Made by a program: the position numbers and the translations under genes
In this document: in pieces, positions 20,720 through 29,879 of the stretch
Layout: each line of letters starts with the position of its first letter
Position numbering within the stretch: the stretch's first letter is position 1
The notes under the pieces: generated by a model
What the model was told of the DNA's origin: nothing
Database searches by the model: none
Seen by the model: the letters and a program-made list of their open reading frames with translations, nothing else
Assembly: GCF_052857255.1 (NCBI RefSeq)
Contig: NC_135497.1
Span: forward strand, 548,929,531-548,993,530
DNA from: Amblyomma americanum
Taxonomy: Eukaryota > Arthropoda > Arachnida > Ixodida > Ixodidae
Direction of reading: 5' to 3'
Length of the DNA: 64,000 nt

Positions 20720-22335
20720 AAATGCTTCAGCTTCTCTTTAACCCGCTTTGGTTCTGTCACCAACTCTGCCCTCTTCCTGTTTCAACGCTACACCTATCAT
20801 TGTCCTTTTCATAGCTCGCTGAGTGGTCCTCAATTTTATTAGGTTGAACTCTGTTATCCTCAGCATTTCTGCCCCATAGGTGAGTACCGGTATGATACAG
20901 CTGAACCCATTTATACTGCCCGTAGATATAACAAATGCTCGCTTATTACGAACGGATGCGTTGCTACCGTCAAATTACGCATAAAGTCCATAGCGATTCG
21001 TCGCGGATACAGCGAACAATTTTGGCCGTACCACTCTATTATAGCAAATGAGAAGGCATCGACACCTCATGAAGCTGAAGAGGTCATGCTTCCAGCAAGC
21101 ACAGAGATCAAGGAGCGTTTTTCACCCTCCTTCTCAACACTGCCCTGGAAAGAACACATCGACCCAAAAATCCAAAAGGCGGCATTGAAACAGTAACCTA
21201 CCAAGCATGCGCCGATGGCTTATGAGGGCAGTCATTGCCTGTGTGTTCGCCAGCTGGGCAAAGCATCCTAAGTGGAAGAAGCGTGGTGCATGTGAGACAG
21301 GGGCATCGTCGAAAGCAGATATAATGACCTTGGCCGTAGATCAACTAGCAGCAGCAATTTGAGAATTTTGAAAGCCAGGCTGGCCACGTAGTATGCATCG
21401 CCTGCGCAGTCGGCACCATCTTTTTGTGCGGCTACCACATGCAGGCAGTGTAATACAGCGGACAGTGCAGCTGATGCACTATGCCATGAGCGCTGTGCTA
21501 CTATTTTCCTGGGCATGAGCCGAGGAACAAGAGATGATGTTCGAAACACTACATTTTGTAATGCAAAGCTGCCAGATGTTTCCTCGGATGGCGATGTTCC
21601 TACGCACCACGAAATCGCAGAGGCACATGCTCTGACTAATACATTGAACACCAAGTGCGAGCACTCGCCTACTGCCAGGAATCTATTTATGTGGCTGACC
21701 TGCCACCAGCTGCCATGGACACTTCATCCTTCAGTTAAATCCCAACTGTAATTTTGATTGTTGGCAGCAAGGGTCTTGTCAAGGATTTAGTGACACCTTA
21801 GAAACCTGGAAAAAGCCATGACAAAAGTAGGCACGCATAAAGCAGAATTATGAGAAATAAATTCCACTTTGGTTTCCTTAGTATTTTTGGCTGTTATACG
21901 GAGAGTCCACTTACTACGAGCGTCGGATGTAACGAACGGAATTTGTGTGATGTCAGGTTTGTTATAAGGGGGCTCTACTACAAATGCTTTGTACTTCTCT
22001 TTTAAAGGATACTGGTAAACTGCCATTCCATTCATGATCTGCGAGAACCTTCCAAATGCGCTCTACCCCATTCTTAATATAGTTATTTCGCTCTTGTGAA
22101 TCATATCTGCGGTCACTACCTGCCCTAAGTATTCGTTTATCACTTCCAGCACCTCGTTGCTAATTGTAAAGTGCTTGTTCGTTCCGATACTGTTGAGCAT
22201 TACTTACTCTAGTTTTCTGCATATTAATTTTTAGACCCACCGTTCGAATCTGATTGTCTAACTCATTGATCATGCTTTGCAGTTCGTTTCCAGAGTGACT
22301 GAACTGATGGTTCAGCTCTCTTTTCTTAATGGTAA
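20720..22335 (-). mobile_element. RTE-type LINE fragment, interrupted by a DNA transposon
   Basis: Minus-strand RT sequence is present in two blocks, 20720-20897 and about 21981-22335, which together follow the order of the tick RTE-type RT I know. The second block translates as GLKINMQKTRV and ELQSMINELDNQIRT, the palm segment after the catalytic motif. The first block corresponds to the following connection/thumb. The break is occupied by an insertion with TA borders (20898-21978). The fragment is non-coding today through stops and indels. Confidence 0.7.
20898..21978. mobile_element. Tigger/pogo-like transposon relic nested in the RTE fragment
   Basis: The element is bordered by TA at 20896-20897 and 21979-21980, and removing it plus one TA rejoins the RTE sequence. 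Its ends are related in inverted orientation: left CAGCTGAACCCATTTATAC, right (minus) GTAGAGCCCCCTTATAAC. TATAACAAA also occurs near both ends. At 1081 bp it is shorter than an autonomous Tigger. Inside, 21515-21751 is open but I do not recognise catalytic motifs, so it is probably an internally deleted or heavily mutated copy. Confidence 0.6.
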
Positions 22336-22736
22336 ACCTCTAGCGCAATCTTTCACAGCAGGAAGCTAGACTTACAGTGTAACACAGTGGGTCAGTGTGA
22401 TTCATATTATTTTGCTTCGAAAAGTGCAGTTTTCTTCTGCATCTGGTTTTCTGGTGGTCCATTTATTGTAAATTTTGCATCCAATTTTAGAATGTGTGTG
22501 AAAAATATAGTGTCGGGCATGAATACGAGCTTACTGGCTTATTTTTTTCTCAGGACTGCCGGGAGGGAGGCGATTGTCAGGTGAACCACATCGTGCACCT
22601 TAGGACAGCATCGAGAAAGGCATTTTTCGGCCAATAAATATGATTGTGCTCAAGTAAGGTGTTTTCGTATCTGTTGTGGAGTGCACATACAGAGCCGACC
22701 AGTCAGCTGCTCAACAACTGGGCAATGACTGCAGTA
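22336..22736. other. Unassigned spacer
   Basis: Short AT-rich stretch between the RTE fragment and the pogo-like element; nothing recognised. Confidence 0.35.
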
Positions 22737-24554
22737 CAGTAAAAGCTCATTAATTCGAAGTCGTTGGGACCACGCATATTTTTCGAATTAACTGACCAGA
22801 GCAAAAAATTGGAGACGGGCGAAAAATTCTGTTGCGGGAATGCGCTACCGCTATACTGGGCGAACTTTGTGTTTACCAGTGCTGCGTTTTGTTTTGTAGC
22901 TTCCCGCGGGATGGCATGGCACGCACGTGCAGCTCATAGCAACAAATGTGTAACGATGCCAGCACAAAGACAGCAACGTGAAGCCAATTGAAATAAAAAA
23001 GTGAAAAAATGAATGTGGATTAACTCAATTAATCCAAGGTATACAAAGTGAAAGTTGTCGGCTTTCACTGTGTTCATTGGCCTTGGCATTGACAATGTAA
23101 TAGACGCTGATGACTTTGAGAAAAGGAAGTGCACATAACTGGCTCCCTGGGTCAGTGGACACATCAGTCGTGCTTTGAGGTTTATGGCGGTGGTGATAGA
23201 TGTGGGCTGCATGCATTAGCGCTGACACCCTTATGGCAGACACGCAGCACTGCAGCAATAGAGAGCAGCGTTCATTGGGTGACCAACCGCTCACGATCAA
23301 CTATAAAATGCTACCTGCAGGGTGGGCGCGTTGCCTATCCAGTGTATGGAAAGCACTCGTTACAGATTTCAAGCTGTGTCTGCTTGACTAGATCTCGTGG
23401 TCAGGCAGCAGCCGCTCCGCAGCTGTGGAGCCACGGCACAGTGACGGAAGACTGCTTGACCTCGCGGCGAAATCACGTGATGCGTTGCTGTGGTAGCGGC
23501 ACAGCAAGGATGTTCAAGGACAAACTGCAGCCCATAGCAAATTCAGCGGCGTGAGGCCAGTAAAGCTTTCGCTTTAAAAGCGGCATTCCACCCTGCCTAA
23601 ACACACACGTGCTGCCCGAACAGCAAACTGAACTGTAAACGCTCGAAGTTTCGGCTTCTGGTGCGACGTACGCCTTGGACACCTGGATAGTATAAGATTC
23701 AAGTTTGCCCTCGCACTACCTCCCGCTTGTCCGAGGAAGTGACCGCCAGCACGAAAGAGCTGGGTAAACTGAGCAATTTGATATTTCTTCAGCGGATGCG
23801 ATTAGTGTGCGAATTGACAAAGTTTGACTCATTTGGAGCAAGCCCATGTTTCCTGCCTGGAACAGGTACCGGCATGGGGTGCATATACTACCTGGCGCTT
23901 GTCCAAAACTACCTAAGGAGCAAAGAGGTCGGCGCTACTGTTTGGTCGACCTATTGCTCTACGGAACACTACTCACAAAAGCGGCGCTGCCAGCATTGTG
24001 CGCGGTTAACCATCGCTAGACATGCACTGACACTGCTAGGGCCGGTTGCTTCAATTCCAGCGCCTCCTTTAGATGCTGCCTTGAACGCGACCATATTGGA
24101 GAGGAGCACACGCACCGCTGCCTTCAGTTCGGCCATGCTTTGATGAATAGCCGATAGCATGTAACTTTGAAACTAAGATCCATGGCTGTTTTGCAGTGAA
24201 GCACGTCTTCTCTGCAGGCGTGCGCTCCGGCGGTCTACAAGCTGTATGAGATCGGTTTTTGTGCTGAGATGTACTGGGACTCGGGTGCCTTGCATATCGA
24301 GCATCGACATTGCTAATAGGCATCGCCCTACATTGCCGCCTCATGGCTCCGAGGGGCCATGGCTTCTTTGATTTGCAGCGAAATCGGGATCAGACATCCT
24401 CGCATGACATTTCAGGTCTTCGAATTAACTGAGCTGCTGCACGCTGCAGCTTTGAATTATCTGGCAAAATTAATATTAGAAATTGCGGGACTGCAGAAAT
24501 CCTAATTATCTTGTATTTGGAATTCCCAGAGTTCGAATTATCAGGGTTTTACAG
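22737..24554. mobile_element. Non-autonomous pogo/Tigger-like element with TA duplication
   Basis: The outer ends form inverted repeats (left CAGTAAAAGCTCATTAATTC, right on minus CTGTAAAACCCTGATAATTC), each bordered by TA (22735-22736 and 24555-24556). A subterminal word, TTCGAATTAACTGA, occurs near both ends (22782-22795 and 24419-24432) in the same orientation. The 1.8 kb in between has several short frames but none with HTH or DDE motifs, so I class it as non-autonomous; the possibility of captured sequence is open. Confidence 0.7.
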
Positions 24555-24572
24555 TATATTCACTCATTAAGC

Positions 24573-24790
24573 CACGACAAGAATGCGACACAACAGAAGA
24601 CAGGACAACACAATTACGACAGGGTACAGACAACATGAATACGACACAACACAAGACAGGACAACACAATTACAACACAAGACAGACAACAGCAATACGA
24701 CACAACAGAAGACAGGCCAACACAAATAAGACAAGACAGACAACATAATTACGACACAAGACAGACAATAGACATACGACATGCCAAAAA
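24573..24790. repeat. Minisatellite of ACGACACAAC / AAGACAG type, ~55-bp unit
   Basis: About four imperfect units of 53-57 bp start at words like TACGACACAACAGAAGACAG (about 24585, 24638, 24694) and then ACAACACAATTAC. The composition is strongly purine/AC biased on the plus strand. The array ends next to the perfect hairpin at 24816-24891 and may be part of the same fold-back repeat. Confidence 0.75.
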
Positions 24791-24815
24791 TACAAGACAA
24801 GTTGTTTGTTATGAA

Positions 24816-24891
24816 GGAGCTAGACACCGCAGCGGACACGGGACAGAGAAAGAAGGCGACACAGGGTGTGTCCGCTGCGGTGTCTAGCTCC
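24816..24891. repeat. Perfect 24-bp inverted repeat (hairpin), 28-base loop
   Basis: Positions 24816-24839 (beginning GGAGCTAGACACCGCAGC) are exactly complementary to 24868-24891. The loop holds GGGACAGAGAAAGAAGGCGACAC, similar in composition to the arm of the fold-back at 57792-57929 (GGGACAAAGAAAGACG). The absence of mismatches suggests recent origin or ongoing correction. Confidence 0.9.
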
Positions 24892-25146
24892 TACATGTCT
24901 CACCAACTGGGCTACACATCTACCCTCCTAAGTTTTTTGTTGTGTTTTTGTTGTATTTTTCGACTGGGAAAGGTATAAAATCTAACGCTATTGCAACGAA
25001 TACTGTGAATTAAGACGGACTGAATGAATTGTCTAGGCAGCACGTGTTTTCTGGGCATTTGTGCTTCGTGTCCTGTGCAGGCTCTGTGCTGTCGGCCTCT
25101 GCGCCGTGCCCGAGGTGCACTAATAAATTATGTTTCTTTTTTTCAG

Positions 25147-25369
25147 GTACACGTTGGTCATGGCCGATACATTGACCCGGGGACTTGGGAGCTGCTGTTA
25201 ACAGCAAACAATGACTCAGCCTTTTGTAAACAACTAGCAGTCCGCTTGTGGGGAAATACAGTATTGTCGGAGAGGAGCGTGACGGGGACACTTTCGAACA
25301 ATGCAATTTCTAAAGGTGCGACAAAAGTATTCCCTCCACTCTCCCCTGCCAAGGTAGCTTCAATGGCAG
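25147..25369 (+). CDS. BEN-domain exon, copy B
   Basis: The same 223-bp exon as at 17014-17236, with T-tract plus CAG before 25147 and GTGAGTGG from 25370. The protein differs from copy A at about seven positions (for example GHGRYIDPGTWELLL versus GHGQYIDPGTWERLL) and the frame is open. Because each copy starts in phase 0 and ends in phase 1, splicing both into one transcript would shift the frame; they could serve as mutually exclusive exons, or belong to separate gene copies, or B may be a pseudo-exon. No evidence here decides. A LINE lies 230 bases downstream. Confidence 0.6.
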
Positions 25370-25927
25370 GTGAGTGGAAAAAAATTGTTTATTGCTTGGT
25401 TAAAACATTTTCTAAAGGTGCAATATTTCGTGCTCATGCATTTTTTCTGTAATATATTTGTATCATACAGAAAAGCCTCGTTAACGTTATGTCACTGGGG
25501 CTGCAGAAAAGATTCGAAATAACGAAGTTTTGTACTGTATATCAGTTAACCTAGAATTGCTACCCGTGACTGGGGGTTGCACTTTTCAGTTTTTATTTTC
25601 AATCAATCAATCATTCTTTATTTTTCCCAGAAAGAACTGGAATGGTCTCCTGGGCTAAAAACTGGGTGAGCAGCTTGACGAGGTCCAGGAGACCGTTAGA
25701 TGGCAGAACAGTGAAGTTGAGAAAAAAAATAATGTGAATATAAAGCAATGTACACCATACGACAAAAAAAACTTGTTGCGGCAACATAATACAGTATGTA
25801 ATGCACCATATTCGCCAAAATGAGCTAAAAATAGTTACAAATAGTACAAGTTGACATAAATAACAGTACGAAATTGTAAACAAAGGAAGCACAGTTGAAA
25901 AAACTAAGTATAACATCAAAATGTGGT

Positions 25928-28792
25928 TCACAATGTTATGAAGTACGTGCGCAATTTCTTGGGATTCAGACGAGTTGTGTTTTGGTACATATTAAGCATT
26001 GATGGCAGGTTATGTGCTAATGATTGATGTTTATAATAAGTGCGGAAGTGGGGGATTTCCCAGACATCTTTACTTCTTGTGTGTATATCTGTGCTACGTA
26101 GTGTTAAAAATGCCAGAGATGAGAGTAAGTTCTTGACTTCAGTAGAGGAAAAAAAGAATGTTTGGAGTAATCGATATTTGTATAAGTTATCAACCCTTAT
26201 GATGTTAAAGGAAACAAACGCATCTTTAGTACTGGCTGTTGGATCGATATTTCCAATGTAGCGGATAACCTTCTTTTGTAACAAATGGAGTTTGTCTAAG
26301 TTTGTCTTTGTTGTTGTGGCCCATACCAACGAACAGTAATTTAAATAGGAATTGAATAAACCATTATAGACTTGAAGTTTAGCTTTTACTAGAAGCAGTC
26401 TCCGACAACGCGATATCATGCCTGCAACTGAGGATAGTTTTTTCCTAAGATAGTGAGTGTGTGCATCCCAGCTTAAGTTCTGAGAAAAATGTACACCGAG
26501 GATTTTATGAACGTCCACAATTTCGATGTTATGGCACTGAAAATTAATAGACTGATGTATTTCAACAGGTTTATTTCGGGCACGGAATATCATTGCTTTT
26601 GTTTTCATTGTATTTATTTTAATTACGTTGAGCTGAGACCATATAGATAACTTCTGGAGGACTTCATTGCATTTTATTATTAGTCGGTCCACATTGTACT
26701 CGGGAATAAGTATGGTACTGTCGTCAGCATATATTATAAATTGAACTGTGGCATCTATGTTTACAAGATCATTTATATAAGTATTGAATAATAACGGTCC
26801 TAATATGCTACCTTGTGGAACGCCCTGAGTAATTGGTAGGAGGGAGGACATATAACAGTTCACATATACACACTGAGTCCTGTGGCTGAGGTAGGACTCC
26901 AGCAGGGCCAAACAATTACCGCGAATGCCGTATGACTGCAGCTTACTAAGGAGCCCTTTATGATGTAAGCAATCAAATGCCTTGCTGAAATCTACAAAAA
27001 GGGCAGCAGTTAACAAATTATTTTCAATATTCCGCAAGATATTTTCTTTAAGTGCTAACAAAGCTGATTCCGTTGATCTGCCTTTCCTAAATCCGTATTG
27101 TGCAGCTGTGATAACGTTTTCTTTATCGAAAAATTGTGTTATCCGAGTGAAAATGATTTTTTCAATTCCCTTGGAGAAGATAGGCAGCACAGATATCGGG
27201 CGGTAGTTAGTGGACAAGTTACGTTCGCCACCATTAAAAATAACAGATACTCTGGCTGTTTTCATTTGCTCAGGAGGTTCCAGACTCTAGAATTAAATTA
27301 AAGATATGTGCAAGTACAGGACTAATTATCGGTAAAACGTACTTAACCGGTCTCATCTGCAGGTCATGAATGTCGAATGCTTTACTGTTCCGCAGGCACA
27401 TAAAAGTACTGTATATCTCAGATTCATCAGTTGGCTGGAGGAATATGGTTTCAGTGACAACACTATGGTGCGAATTTGTGGAGGGGGTGCCATTACATGC
27501 GGCAGCAGCATTTACAAACTGATGATTGAAGTGTTCTATTAGAGCTTTGTCCCGTAATTCATTACCATCTACCATTACAGTATCTGGCATATAATTTTTG
27601 CTCTCACGACCGAGGACGTCGTTCATAGCCTTCCAAGCAATGTCTGGGCTCTGCCGGGCAACATGTGCAAACAGATGCTCGTAATATGCACACTTTGCCC
27701 GTCTAAGTTCACTGTTCACTTCGTTTCTGACTTTCTTAAATTCTTTTAAGGTTGTTTCTAAGCGTGTCTTCAAGAAAGAATGATAGAGGCGGTTTTTGTT
27801 TGTAATTTTCTTTAAATGGTCACGAGTTAGCCATGGTTTCCTGGCTTTTTTTGAAGGTTTGTGCATCTTCAATGGAAAATTCCTAGCGTACACACACACA
27901 AAACGTGTAATGAATTCATTATAGGCATCGTTAACATACATTTTATTGGTCACAGGTGACCAGTCTTGTGAAAGAATGTCCTGCTGAAATGCCTGTAAAC
28001 CATTCTGGGTGATGTGCTGAGCAATAAAGGACTGTTTTTGTTTGATAGATTTGGGTGAGTGGGTAGAATATGCCATGAAAACTGGACAATGATCACTTAT
28101 GTCGGACGCAATATTGCCAGAATTGTAAACAGTGGTATAGACATTAGTTACAAGGAGGTCAAGTACTGATGATGTAGTTCTTGGGATACGAGTTGGCGTG
28201 ATTATTAAATTTTTGAAACCAGATGAAACCAAAATGTCATAAACTCGAAAACAGAATTGCATTCTTCAAGCATGTTAATATTAAAATCTCCAGCGCAGAT
28301 CAGGCGAAGGTTATTATCACAAACATAGTCCAAAAAAGATTCATAAAATTCCATAAAGCGTGCAATATTACCACTCGGAGGGCGATATAGCACAGAGATG
28401 ACATCGCTCCTATTTTTGACGGTCACGATTTCATAGTCATCCGTTACAGTGCTGAAATCCGACACCAGGCAACAATTCTTTGTTTTCTTGACAAGAACTG
28501 CCACGCCACCACCTCGTCTTTCTGGACGATTAAGAAAAAAATTATCGTAGCCATATATATTTACCATTTTACAATCAGTTGAATACCATGTCTCAGAAAT
28601 CATAAGAATGTCAACTTTGAAGCGAAACTGATCCAAAAGCAGAGCAATATCATCCTCCTTGTTACCAACTGAGCGGGCGTTTATATGAATAACAGATTGG
28701 CACAAGGGGAAATCACATTTGACTTCGGTAGGTAAAGAGAGCTCTTGATAATTCATTGTGCAACTTATGTTCTGGCTTTGTGGAGTCATCAT
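25928..28792 (-). pseudogene. LINE D ORF2: endonuclease plus reverse transcriptase, two frameshifts
   Basis: From 28792 the frame gives endonuclease motifs HINARSVGNK, ISETWYSTD, RRGGGVAVLV and CAGDFNINM. A shift near 28230 moves to the frame 28262-27270 (PTRIPRTTSSVLDLL, SDHCPVFMAY, linker KARKPWLT). A second shift near 27268 enters the RT frame 27265-25928: NYRPISVLPIFSKGIEK, FVDFSKAFDCLHH, GVPQGSILGPLLFNTYIND, IYADDSTILIPE, then KILGVHFSQNLSW. The catalytic residues are kept. As in LINE C, the protein would nick the target and prime reverse transcription. Confidence 0.87.
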
Positions 28793-28950
28793 TCCTGCCC
28801 ACTCTCGTTACGAGCCGATGTGTCGCCTATCTGCCTGGAAACAATCTTCTCGACATCACACTCCCTCGCTATCTGAATGATAGGCGTATTATCTGCTTGC
28901 TTCGCGAAAATTTTTCCGTCGTTCGTCCAAACTGATTTCCAGCTGTGTTC

Positions 28951-29275
28951 CTATTTCCTTTTCACGGTCATTCCAAGAAGCTTTTTTAGCGCTGGGCAAA
29001 GATGTTCATTTACATAAACTGGGGTTGTATCTTCGAAACCAAGGTCAGTGTTTGTGAACCGTTCCTTCCTAGCCTTTCTCAAAACAGCATCACGCTTCGC
29101 TCGTGATCTAAACTGGACGGCGATGTTGGTCTTGTTGACGTTTTTCTTTGTCGGGACGCGATGGCAGATTTCAATGTCGCTTTCCTCAATAGGCTCACTT
29201 ATCAAGCTGCCAATGTGGGACAGTATTTCGGGGAGTGATTCAGTTTCCTTCTTGATTACGCCTTGAATTTCGAGA
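28951..29275 (-). pseudogene. LINE D ORF1, C-terminal fragment
   Basis: The minus frame reads LEIQGVIKKETESLPEIL, EICHRVPTKK, IAVQFRSRAKRDAVLRKAR and VYVNEHLCPALKKLL. These are the RRM/C-terminal segments of L1-ORF1p-like proteins found in CR1-group ORF1. The PHD-like and coiled-coil parts seen in LINE C are missing by 5' truncation. The frame ends at 28951, about 160 bases before ORF2. Confidence 0.75.
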
Positions 29276-29330
29276 CTTGTCAGACTTTGTCAGACTTTGT
29301 CAGAATTTGTCAGACTTTGCCGGACATTGC
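29271..29330. repeat. 10-bp tandem repeat (CAGACTTTGT)n at LINE D 5' border
   Basis: Four clear units (CAGACTTTGT twice, CAGAATTTGT, CAGACTTTGC) with degenerate units on both sides lie exactly between the LINE D 5' end and resumed duplication copy B. Copy A has only one related unit (AAGACTGCCGGGCTTTGC), so the array arose at or after insertion. Confidence 0.8.
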
Positions 29331-29439
29331 AGAAACCTAGGAATTCATTGCAGAGACTGCCCCTCAAAAACTTATGCACCTGTTTGGCAAACGTAAATCA
29401 CTGAATAATCATGAAACAGCAGTTAGTCCGCGACATAAT

Positions 29440-29484
29440 CAAGACAGCGAGGCATGCTGCGCCATTCCCTTTCCCACGAAACCA

Positions 29485-29485
<1 letters not shown>
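29440..29485 (+). mobile_element. 3' tail fragment of the tRNA-headed SINE (plus orientation)
   Basis: The words GCTGCGCCATTCCCTTTCCC and ACGAAACCAATTATTATT match the 3' end of the SINE as seen at 39430-39462 (TGCGTCATTTCGTTTCCGG, AAAAACCAATTATCAG). Only the tail is present; the body is absent on the left side. Confidence 0.45.

Positions 29486-29572
<87 letters not shown>
29486..29572. repeat. (ATT)n microsatellite
   Basis: About 29 uninterrupted ATT/TTA repeats. Apparent poly-Asn or poly-Ile frames are artefacts of this array. It connects a plus-oriented SINE tail on the left with a minus-oriented SINE on the right. Confidence 0.97.
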
Positions 29573-29573
<1 letters not shown>

Positions 29574-29795
29574 GGAAGAGATAAAGGAGGCAGTGAAAGA
29601 ATAAAGGAAGAAAGTGGTGCCGTATGGAGGTCTCCGGAAAAATTTCGACCGCCTGGAGATCTTTAACGTGCACTGACATCGCACAGCACACGGCGCCTTA
29701 GCATTTCGACACCACCGAAACGCGCCGCCGCGGTCGGTTTCGAACCCGAGAGCTCCAAACCGAGGAAGTTTTGCTGACACGACACTCGGGACATG
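29573..29795 (-). mobile_element. tRNA-headed SINE, minus orientation
   Basis: On the minus strand the head contains a B-box-like GGGTTCGAAACC near 29748, followed by a body with GTGCACGTTAAAGATCTCCA and GGCACCACTTTCTTCC and a tail running into the ATT array. The B box is a Pol III promoter element, as expected for tRNA-derived SINEs. Three further copies in the window (32562-32727, 38997-39232, 39262-39462) share the GTGCACGTTAAAGATC core. Confidence 0.75.
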
Positions 29796-29879
29796 GACAT
29801 CTATGTTTTCGCATTAAAGAAACCGGGATATAGGGCATTAATACTTGGGACGGGGACGCGTCCAGTCCGCCATGATGGC

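Larger units (their letters stand above)
25601..29278 (-). mobile_element. CR1/L2-like LINE 'D', 5'-truncated inside ORF1
   Basis: The element reads on the minus strand. The C-terminal part of ORF1 (29275-28951) is followed by ORF2 (28792-25928) and a ~330-bp 3' UTR ending in a (GATT)n tail at 25613-25601. No RNase H. RT motifs resemble LINE C (FVDFSKAFDCLHH, IYADDSTI). It interrupts duplication copy B, so it inserted after that duplication or in the ancestral locus of copy B only. The 5' end is truncated where LEIQGV of ORF1 begins, directly abutting a 10-bp tandem repeat. Confidence 0.88.
24972..29453 (+). repeat. Segmental duplication copy B, split by LINE D
   Basis: 24972-25600 and about 29310-29453 correspond to one continuous block at 16835-17636. 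The insertion point lies in the downstream intron, where copy A reads TTTTAATTTTGTAAGACTGCC and copy B is cut by the LINE tail. After the LINE the homology resumes at GCAGAAACCTAGG (29329) and ends near 29453, where SINE-like sequence begins. Confidence 0.88.

Noticed and set aside
29398..29780. Poly-Asn / poly-Ile proteins
   Set aside because: Frames are produced by the (ATT)n microsatellite.
29573..29795. tRNA gene (B box GGTTCGA)
   Set aside because: Only the B-box region is tRNA-like; no cloverleaf, and the body repeats at three other places, so it is a SINE head.
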